Assembly: GCA_003229095.1 (NCBI GenBank)
Contig: QIHS01000462.1
Span: 1-13,977 of the forward strand
Reading direction: 5' to 3'
Source: Woeseia sp.
Lineage (GTDB): Bacteria; Pseudomonadota; Gammaproteobacteria; Steroidobacterales; Woeseiaceae
DNA length: 13,977 nucleotides
Shown: positions 1 to 5,080 of the stretch, one piece after another
Layout of the letters: each line of letters begins with the position of its first letter
How positions within the stretch are numbered: the first letter of the stretch is position 1
Notes under the pieces: model-generated
Database searches by the model: none
Seen by the model: the letters and a program-made list of their open reading frames with translations, nothing else
Told to the model about the DNA's origin: nothing
Program-made: the position numbers and the translations under genes

Positions 1-536
1 GCGACCGCTTTGTGCTCGGTTTCTTCTACACCATGCCAGCGCCACAATTTGGCGATTTCCGGATCTGCGTTCTCCAGCAAGTCATCGTTCGACAGCATGT
101 CGTTCGCCATAATCGCTGTCAAATGTTCATTCGCAACAGTTCCCGCCAATCGACGTCGGGCAGAAAGATTGCGGTAGGCCCACTCCAGTCGTTCCCGTTC
201 CGGTTTCTCAAACCGATCGAGACTGTAGCCGCGCAGCTCGCACAGCAATTCGTTGTACTTTTGGTGTTGAACCCGGTGTGAAGCTTCCTGTGCCCGAAAT
301 GCGGCAATTTCGGCAGAAAGGCGCGGATCATCGATTTCGTCCTGGTAGTGACAAACGCTATCAATAAAAAATTTTTCGCCGAGCGGAAACAACAGCGACA
401 TTGCATTGAACCAGGCCGTTGCGAATGCGCTATCCCCGTGCCAGTCGGATGCGAGCGCCTCGGCAATTTGGAACGATTGCCGGCGCGGTCCGAACTCAAG
501 GTCTTCCGGACTATTGCTTTGAGGAATGATTGGCAT
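1..536 (-). CDS. PF10118-type predicted metal-dependent hydrolase, C-terminus cut by window edge
   Basis: The gene starts with ATG at 536-534 and reads 178 codons without a stop before running off base 1. The translation begins MPIIPQSNSPEDLEF and matches the PF10118 family as I know it: FPLGEKFF (E54), QEASHRVQHQKYN (E84, H87, H91), NEHLTAIMA (E137, H138) and WRWHGVEETEHKAV (H168, E172, H175). The family is named 'predicted metal-dependent hydrolase', but I know of no firmly established reaction. The spacing of E54, E84-x2-H87, E137 and E172-x2-H175 resembles a ferritin-like four-helix di-metal site, so oxygen chemistry is as plausible as hydrolysis (inference). There is no signal peptide, so it is probably cytoplasmic. 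It lies 131 bp downstream of the antiporter gene on the same strand. No strong ribosome binding site precedes the ATG; the start rests on family-like N-terminal length. Confidence 0.88.
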   Translation of the reverse strand, partial: MPIIPQSNSPEDLEFGPRRQSFQIAEALASDWHGDSAFATAWFNAMSLLFPLGEKFFIDSVCHYQDEIDDPRLSAEIAAFRAQEASHRVQHQKYNELLCELRGYSLDRFEKPERERLEWAYRNLSARRRLAGTVANEHLTAIMANDMLSNDDLLENADPEIAKLWRWHGVEETEHKAV

Positions 537-667
537 AGCCGAATTCTACCGTGAAAAGGGTTCAGGAAGGGTACGTGATCGTCTGTGCATGTGTTCGAAA
601 TGGCAAAACGCTACCCTCACGCGAATGGTTATAAGAGTGATGTCCCTGGGGTTCGTGTTACGTACGA

Positions 668-2398
668 TCAACGTGAGTCATCTTTTAGTACAATTTCCAG
701 TTCGTGAGCAGCCTCCCTGGCAGACTGAATCAATTGCTCATCGTCATTCTGGATTGCATGTTGTTCCTGAATCAGGCGCGCATCGCTTTCTTCAAAGGTT
801 CGCACAATCTGTTTCGAGTCGTCGCCGTCGAAGCCGAGGTCCAGTAAAACCTGTTCGCTCATCGCCAGGCTCGACATCAGTGTCTCGCGGTAGATGTATT
901 TGATACCGAGATCCATGAGGTGATGCTGGTGGTGACGATTCCTCGCCCGCGCAACGATCGTCAGGTTTGGGAAATGGCGAGTAACCGTTTCTGCTGTTCT
1001 TATCGAGGACTCAACATTGCCGACCGCAAGAACGAATAGTTTGGCCTGGCCTGCCCCCGCTGCGCGAAGTAATTCCAGTTTGGATGAGTCGCCAAAGTGC
1101 ACTACATTTCCGTAACGTCGAACTACGTCAACCTGGGACGGGTCGATGTCCAGGGCGGTAAATTGTTTCCCCGTAACCGCAAGAACTCTTCCAACGATCT
1201 GGCCGAATCGACCGAATCCGGCGATGATGACTTCATGATGCGCATTCTGCATTTTGTCGTAGACTGGTTCGACCGGTTTATTGAAGGCCATGCCAAGTCG
1301 TTCGGTGCACAAATACGCGATAGGTGTCATTAACATTGACACTGCCACGGCCAGAATCAGCTGATCGATCAGCGTTGCGTCGAGCAGCTCTGCACGTCCC
1401 GCTATCGCGAACAGGACGAATGCGAATTCGCCACTCTGCGCAAGCACGACAGCCAGGCTGAATGAGCTGGATTTGTCACCAATACCAAATAATCTTGCCA
1501 GCGGAAACAATACGAGCGCCTTGGTCGCTATCAGGGCGAGCACGATGAGCGCTATCGTTGCTGGTTGCTGAAACAACAGGCCCAGGTTGACTGACATGCC
1601 GACAGCAATGAAGAATAGGCCGAGTAACAGTCCTTTGAATGGCGCGATATCAGCTTCGAGTTGGTGCCTGAACTCCGAGTCCGCCAAAAGCATACCCGCG
1701 ATAAACGCTCCCAGAACCATGGACAAGCCTGCTAATTGCATCAAGAGGGCCGCTCCAATAACGACCAGCAATGCGGTTGCTGTGAATATTTCCGGAATAC
1801 CGCTTGCGGCAGACAAGCGCAATACTGGCCTGAGAAGATAGCGGCCGCCGACGATCAGAGCGCCGATCATAGCGATCGCCAGCGCAAAGTTAGCGAGCGA
1901 GCCGCTATCGATCGCAGTTGCACCCAACATGGGCAGTACCGCAATCAGCGGAATGACCGCCAGGTCCTGCAGCAGCAAGATCGAAAAGGCAGCGCGTCCA
2001 TGCGTTGTCGTGAGCTGCTTTTTCTCAGCCAGCATTTGTAAAACGAAGGCGGTTGAAGAAAGTGCGAGTATCAGGCCGATGATTAACGCCGCTTTCTGCT
2101 CGAGTCCGAAAAGCAGGCCGACGAATGTTAGTGCGATCGCCGTGGCCAGCATTTGTGCGGTGCCCAGACCAAAGACCATTTTGCGCATTACCCACAGTCG
2201 TGACGGCCGAAGTTCGAGGCCAATGACGAACAGCAGGAATACCACGCCCAACTCGGCGAAGTGGAGAATGTGGTCCGGGTCCTTGATGAGCCCCAGCGTT
2301 GAGGGACCAATGACGATACCGGCTCCAAGACGTTTGCTTAGCGGCACCATCACCAGTGCTGCCAGCAGATAAATGAAGACTTCCTGCAATAAATCCAT
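668..2398 (-). CDS. KefB/KefC-like CPA2 monovalent cation:proton antiporter with RCK/TrkA-N domain
   Basis: This is an inner-membrane CPA2 antiporter, likely a K+ efflux / H+ exchange system. Residues 1-370 are the hydrophobic transport domain, with the family motifs GLELRPSRLW (60-69), LLLQDLAVIP (141-150, acidic D145) and GAFIAGMLLADSEFRHQLE (230-248). The stretch HQLEADIAPFKG (245-256) matches the KefC cytoplasmic regulatory loop. Residues 388-500 form a TrkA-N/RCK nucleotide-binding domain with AGFGRFGQ (393-400) and the acidic strand end ALDID (415-419). The motifs RARNR (484-488) and RET (504-506) correspond to KefC elements around its glutathione pocket. At 576 aa it is slightly shorter than E. 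coli KefB/KefC (about 600-620). It lacks the nine residues normally lying between RLG (23-25) and AGIVIGP (26-32), see findings. No kefF/kefG-like partner flavoprotein is nearby. The ATG has only a weak ribosome binding site; the N terminus otherwise aligns with the family. Confidence 0.93.
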   Translation of the reverse strand: MDLLQEVFIYLLAALVMVPLSKRLGAGIVIGPSTLGLIKDPDHILHFAELGVVFLLFVIGLELRPSRLWVMRKMVFGLGTAQMLATAIALTFVGLLFGLEQKAALIIGLILALSSTAFVLQMLAEKKQLTTTHGRAAFSILLLQDLAVIPLIAVLPMLGATAIDSGSLANFALAIAMIGALIVGGRYLLRPVLRLSAASGIPEIFTATALLVVIGAALLMQLAGLSMVLGAFIAGMLLADSEFRHQLEADIAPFKGLLLGLFFIAVGMSVNLGLLFQQPATIALIVLALIATKALVLFPLARLFGIGDKSSSFSLAVVLAQSGEFAFVLFAIAGRAELLDATLIDQLILAVAVSMLMTPIAYLCTERLGMAFNKPVEPVYDKMQNAHHEVIIAGFGRFGQIVGRVLAVTGKQFTALDIDPSQVDVVRRYGNVVHFGDSSKLELLRAAGAGQAKLFVLAVGNVESSIRTAETVTRHFPNLTIVARARNRHHQHHLMDLGIKYIYRETLMSSLAMSEQVLLDLGFDGDDSKQIVRTFEESDARLIQEQHAIQNDDEQLIQSAREAAHELEIVLKDDSR

Positions 2399-2512
2399 GT
2401 GTGATACCCGGGTTGCCAGTAAGTAAGCAGGGATTCTCAGTTCAATTCATCGTCGCTCGCCGAGAATTAAGCAGAGGTTCCCTGATGCCTATGGTGCCAA
2501 ATGTGATCGATC

Positions 2513-2542
2513 TTGTGCCAGAAATTGTGATTTTGCATTAAA
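2513..2542 (+). promoter_or_regulatory. Candidate sigma-70 promoter for the dienelactone-hydrolase-like lipoprotein
   Basis: TTGTGC (2513-2518) and ATTAAA (2537-2542) are separated by 18 bases. The second box is preceded by TG-C, giving an extended -10. It ends about 30 bp before the ATG at 2572. The match is moderate and made by eye. Confidence 0.33.
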
Positions 2543-2571
2543 CTACCTGCGGAATTTCCGAGGGCTCGTTT

Positions 2572-3465
2572 ATGAACGGCTTACACAAACCGCGACTGGC
2601 GATGATTTACGCGGCTATCTTGATATTGGCCGCCTGTGATTCAGGCGTGCAACCGCTCGCCGGATCGCAGGTCGATGCTGACCCACAAGATGCCGTTGTT
2701 GCGCAAATGGACAATTCAGTCGCCGACGTGAGCGAGGCGCCAGCGCCTGGAAAGCCGATCATTGCTGAGACCTTGCCTTATGCCGAAGTAGACGATCGGC
2801 TTGTGTATGGACACTTTGCGTTTCCGGCGGACAGGGTTGACGCACTTCCGGCCCTCATCGTCATTCACGGACGAATGGGCCTGGATGACGGTACCCGGTC
2901 AATGACAGAACGTATTGCAGCGCAAGGTTTTGTCGTGCTGGCTGTCGATTTGTTTGGCGGTGAGACGGCAGATGATCCAAATACATCCCGCGATCTTATG
3001 GTCAGGATTCTTGAGAATCCGGCGCCGGCCAATGCCAACATTCAGCAGGCATACAAGTTCCTGGATGAGACTGCCGAGTCACCCAGAATCGGAGCGCTTG
3101 GCTGGAGTTTTGGTGGTGGCTGGGCACTAAACGCCGCCATATTGTTCCCGGATGACCTTGATGCCGTCGTCATCTATTACGGTCAGGTTAGCACCAATGA
3201 AGAGCGTCTTGCGCCGATCAGCGCACCTATCCTCGGGCTCTTCGGCGGCGATGATCCAAGCGTTTCGGTGGATACCGTGAGGGCATTCGAAGCCGTGTTG
3301 GAAAATCTTCGCAAGAAATATGAAATTGAAATTTATCCAGGTGTTGATCACGCTTTTGCTGATCCCGAATCGGCGAACTACGATAGTGACGCCGCTGAGA
3401 AGGCGTGGGCTCGAATGCTGAAATTTCTGCAAGAAAATCTGGTCGATGACAGTAGCCCGAGCTAG
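2572..3465 (+). CDS. Dienelactone hydrolase family lipoprotein (alpha/beta hydrolase)
   Basis: The 297-aa protein starts with a lipoprotein signal: positively charged N terminus, hydrophobic stretch MIYAAILILA (11-20) and lipobox LAAC with Cys22, so it should be membrane-anchored and face the periplasm. A low-complexity acidic/Ala linker (about 23-62) precedes an alpha/beta-hydrolase domain of the dienelactone hydrolase family. Visible elements are IVIHGRMG (96-103, oxyanion region), VVLAVDLFGG (121-130), nucleophile elbow GWSFGGGW (177-184, Ser179), LFGGDDP (223-229, likely acid D227/D228) and GVDHAF (257-262, His260). Classical dienelactone hydrolases use Cys at the nucleophile; Ser here suggests an ordinary esterase or hydrolase, and the substrate cannot be named. 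A GAGGG-like ribosome binding site lies about 8-12 bases before the ATG. It is divergent from the antiporter gene and convergent with the gene at 3529-4047. Confidence 0.88.
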   Translation: MNGLHKPRLAMIYAAILILAACDSGVQPLAGSQVDADPQDAVVAQMDNSVADVSEAPAPGKPIIAETLPYAEVDDRLVYGHFAFPADRVDALPALIVIHGRMGLDDGTRSMTERIAAQGFVVLAVDLFGGETADDPNTSRDLMVRILENPAPANANIQQAYKFLDETAESPRIGALGWSFGGGWALNAAILFPDDLDAVVIYYGQVSTNEERLAPISAPILGLFGGDDPSVSVDTVRAFEAVLENLRKKYEIEIYPGVDHAFADPESANYDSDAAEKAWARMLKFLQENLVDDSSPS

Positions 3466-3528
3466 TAGCTGCTCGCACATAAGGGATTACTGCGCTGGAT
3501 TTGGCCTAATTCCGACAGGCTACTGCTC

Positions 3529-4047
3529 TTATTCTGACCGTAACTCAAGCGGTGGTGCCGTACACTGCAATGCCACTGCGAGCGGAGCCGACGCGTAAAT
3601 CATATGGCGTTCCATATCATTCGCGCAAAGTAACGATGCCTGCACGGAAAGCACCGATGGCAGCATTAGCAGTTCTGGACTGTCCGACGTCTGCAAGCAG
3701 AACTCGTTGAGGGCAACCGGTCCGATTTGCGCAGCAGGAACCGTAAAGGCAATAAGGGCTTTTTGCGTGTCCAAAAGTGCTTCGGCCTGTAACGATCGAC
3801 GTGTGTCGGCCACGCTAATCGACAGCGTGGTCGGATTCAGGCCGGCTTCGCAAGCGATCTCAAGTGCAAATTCATAGGGCAGCGACGGCAAACGCATGAA
3901 ATTTCTTCCCTCGGCCCTTGTCTTAACGGCTACAACAGGGGTATCTGCGCTGATTTTAAGCTCGCTGGCCGCCTTCGATGAATCGGCGAACGTGCTGCTG
4001 GCGAACAGCAACAACACTGGCAAGGCGCTGTAAATTGTGGTCTCCAT
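3529..4047 (-). CDS. Secreted four-cysteine protein of unknown function
   Basis: I do not recognise a family. The 172-aa product starts with a hydrophobic stretch SALPVLLLFASSTFA (7-21), which reads as a Sec signal peptide with cleavage near Ala21. The n-region METTIYS carries no positive charge, which is unusual. A stop codon (TAG at 4059-4057) lies four codons upstream in frame, so no longer N terminus is possible. The mature part is rich in beta-forming segments and has exactly four cysteines (66, 117, 141, 162), compatible with two disulfides in a periplasmic or outer-membrane-associated beta domain. An AGGGA motif sits one base before the ATG, closer than usual. It is divergent from the PGPGW gene, with less than 100 bp between the chosen starts. 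Coding is supported by the coherent signal peptide and open frame, not by homology. Confidence 0.7.
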   Translation of the reverse strand: METTIYSALPVLLLFASSTFADSSKAASELKISADTPVVAVKTRAEGRNFMRLPSLPYEFALEIACEAGLNPTTLSISVADTRRSLQAEALLDTQKALIAFTVPAAQIGPVALNEFCLQTSDSPELLMLPSVLSVQASLLCANDMERHMIYASAPLAVALQCTAPPLELRSE

Positions 4048-4123
4048 TTCCCTAGGCTACGATATACGCCCTAAAAAACAAGTCGTGGTGAAGGCCATGG
4101 TCTTATTGATTAGCGTCAGGATT

Positions 4124-4130
4124 AAGGAGG
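4124..4130 (+). promoter_or_regulatory. Strong Shine-Dalgarno sequence at unusual distance
   Basis: AAGGAGG is a full anti-16S match. The first usable start downstream in frame is the ATG at 4145, 14 bases away; no ATG, GTG or TTG lies closer in that frame. It supports 4145 over earlier in-frame ATGs at 4037 and 4097. Confidence 0.5.
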
Positions 4131-4144
4131 CGGTCGATAAAAAA

Positions 4145-4408
4145 ATGATGAAAACGACTTACAAACTCGCTCGTCGCATTGCCGTGTCGATCATCGGCGG
4201 GACGATTTTAGTGCTGGGCATCGTCATGATCGTTACACCAGGTCCCGCTTTGATCTTCGTGCCGGTGGGTCTCACAATTCTTGGCCTGGAGTTCGCATGG
4301 GCAAGATCATGGCTCAGGAAGCTGCGGGAAAAGATTAGTGCGCGCAATTCCCGAAATCGTGGTCAACGGGCCGAGGATCACCGCGAACGGCAAATGCAGA
4401 GTCGCTAA
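4145..4408 (+). CDS. Small PGPGW-type two-helix membrane protein
   Basis: The protein (87 aa from this start) matches the PGPGW family (PF09656, putative transmembrane protein). It has TYKLARRIAV (5-14), a first hydrophobic helix (about 13-31), a turn with the PGP motif at 32-34, a second helix ending in GLEFAWARSWLRKL (47-60), and a basic, polar tail (about 61-87). Family members are short inner-membrane proteins whose function is not known to me. The open frame extends upstream to an ATG at 4037, overlapping the divergent gene's start. I chose 4145 because family proteins begin just before this segment and AAGGAGG lies upstream. A tandem ATG at 4148 is equally possible. Confidence 0.82.
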   Translation: MMKTTYKLARRIAVSIIGGTILVLGIVMIVTPGPALIFVPVGLTILGLEFAWARSWLRKLREKISARNSRNRGQRAEDHRERQMQSR

Positions 4409-4415
4409 AAAGAAA

Positions 4416-4547
4416 GGAGCCGGAGAAACCAAATTCGATTCTCGACTGGCAGGCCAATCCGACACGGATCAGTCCCCGGCTCCCCAAGTACAGACGGCAA
4501 AAAAGGGGGGTATTGCCGCCGGACCGTAAACGGTCCCTTGTTGGCGG
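4416..4547. other. Fold-prone convergent intergenic segment (candidate terminator region or structured RNA)
   Basis: The 217 bases between the PGPGW gene and the small exported-protein gene hold no convincing gene but several nested inverted repeats. GGAGCCGG (4416-4423) pairs with CCGGCTCC (4476-4483). Inside it GACTG (4444-4448) pairs with CAGTC (4470-4474) and ATCCG (4457-4461) with CGGAT (4465-4469), these two stacking end to end. Further on, CGGCAA (4495-4500) can pair with TTGCCG (4513-4518) around a loop with six G, or CCGCC (4516-4520) with GGCGG (4543-4547) enclosing the perfect hairpin GGACCG-TAAA-CGGTCC (4521-4536). No hairpin is followed by a clean T-run on either strand, so it is not a textbook terminator. 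Folding was done by eye. Confidence 0.35.
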
Positions 4548-4625
4548 ACTACCAGTTCAGGGATCAATCGGGGGAGAGTTGCCCTGTGTCGTATAGTCCG
4601 TCGAACACTTGTCATGCAAAGCTTA

Positions 4626-4886
4626 TTAATCGCCTGCAATCTTCACCGATGTAGGGCCGATCAGGCGAATATCAAGATCAAGCCTGGTCTCTGCCAGGAT
4701 CGTCTCCACTGCCCGTTCCGCTGCGGCTTTGTTTTCCTTAATCGCGCGTTCGCGACTGATTTGGTCAATGCTCGTCACTGCCGCTGTCAACGTCGCAATG
4801 GTTGCGTTTTCGTCACTAAAGGCAGGATTGGAAATCAGCAGGCTGGCGACGGCCAGGCTCGCGATCAGATTTTGTGCGCTTAACAT
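4626..4886 (-). CDS. Small exported protein of unknown function, predicted sigma-54-controlled
   Basis: The 86-aa product has a Sec signal peptide: hydrophobic core LIASLAVASLLIS (7-19) and AFS (22-24) before Asp25 as a likely cleavage site. The mature part (about 62 aa, no cysteine) is a probable amphipathic helix (about 29-67, rich in Ala, Glu, Arg) followed by a short beta-prone tail RLDLDIRLIG (68-77) and TSVKIAG (79-85). I do not recognise a family. Coding is supported by a good ribosome binding site (TGAGGA about 8 bases before the ATG) and a coherent signal peptide. Upstream is a near-consensus sigma-54 promoter (4952-4968), giving a leader of about 56 nt. It is divergent from the PAS/sigma-54 activator gene and probably its target (inference). 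Its place is the periplasm, or the outer membrane if the helix associates with lipid. Confidence 0.75.
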   Translation of the reverse strand: MLSAQNLIASLAVASLLISNPAFSDENATIATLTAAVTSIDQISRERAIKENKAAAERAVETILAETRLDLDIRLIGPTSVKIAGD

Positions 4887-4951
4887 TTGTCTATCCTCAG
4901 TTTGCTACGCGGCTGCTCCGTGCTGCCGCTCGATGGTTCATGTATTCTCTA

Positions 4952-4968
4952 TTGCATAGATCGTGCCA
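4952..4968 (-). promoter_or_regulatory. Sigma-54 (-24/-12) promoter for the small exported-protein gene
   Basis: Read on the minus strand from 4968, the sequence is TGGCACG-ATCT-ATGCA. It matches the sigma-54 consensus TGGCACG-N4-TTGC(A/T) at 11 of 12 specified positions. The GG (4967-4966) and GC (4955-4954) are separated by exactly 10 bases, as sigma-54 requires. The predicted transcription start is near 4942. The adjacent gene encodes a sigma-54 activator. Confidence 0.75.
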
Positions 4969-4981
4969 ACTTACAAAACTC

Positions 4982-4989
4982 AAAAAAAA
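4982..4989. other. A8 tract between promoter and operator
   Basis: Eight consecutive A within an A-rich segment, at about -40 to -47 from the predicted sigma-54 start. Such tracts bend DNA and could help an activator bound upstream loop to the polymerase. I found no clear IHF consensus. Confidence 0.4.
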
Positions 4990-5016
4990 CAAAGAGTTAC
5001 AGGGAAATGCGTGGTT

Positions 5017-5045
5017 ACGGAATATCGTAAATTACGATATTCCGT
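5017..5045. promoter_or_regulatory. Perfect 29-bp palindrome, likely upstream activator site
   Basis: The left arm ACGGAATATCGTAA (5017-5030) and right arm TTACGATATTCCGT (5032-5045) are exact inverted repeats around one central base (5031). The centre is about 89 bp upstream of the predicted sigma-54 start near 4942, within the usual range for enhancer-type activator sites, and about 50 bp before the activator's own ATG at 5081. The dimeric Fis-type HTH protein encoded next door is the obvious candidate ligand (inference). Confidence 0.75.
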
Positions 5046-5046
5046 G

Positions 5047-5074
5047 GTGACATTTACGAAATATCGTATAAACT
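5047..5074 (+). promoter_or_regulatory. Candidate sigma-70 promoter of the activator gene
   Basis: GTGACA (5047-5052, 5 of 6 to TTGACA) and TAAACT (5069-5074) are spaced 16 bases. TATAAA at 5067-5072 is an alternative -10. Either would start transcription at about 5079-5081, on the ATG itself, implying a leaderless or nearly leaderless mRNA. The third operator copy lies in the spacer. The match is moderate. Confidence 0.35.
5055..5068 (+). promoter_or_regulatory. Third copy of the 9-mer operator motif, imperfect palindrome
   Basis: AATATCGTA at 5060-5068 is identical to the 9-mer in the left arm of the palindrome (5021-5029) and, inverted, in its right arm (5033-5041). Here it forms a weaker dyad, TACGA (5055-5059) with TCGTA (5064-5068). 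Its centre lies about 30 bp, roughly three helical turns, from the palindrome centre. It overlaps the putative promoter of the activator gene, suggesting autoregulation. Confidence 0.6.
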
Positions 5075-5080
5075 ACGGCA

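Noticed and set aside
119..499. 126-codon minus-strand open frame
   Set aside because: It is another frame of the PF10118 gene, which reads with conserved motifs on the same strand.
2486..2525. Two TGGCAC boxes (minus strand) upstream of the antiporter gene
   Set aside because: Neither has a GC exactly 10 bases after its GG.
3458..3475. CGAGC/GCTCG hairpin at the end of the hydrolase lipoprotein gene
   Set aside because: The stem is only 5 bp and no T-run follows, so I do not call it a terminator.
4281..4529. 82-codon plus-strand frame spanning the end of the PGPGW gene and the structured spacer
   Set aside because: It overlaps a recognised family protein in another frame, has no start signal, and its polar low-complexity product looks non-coding.
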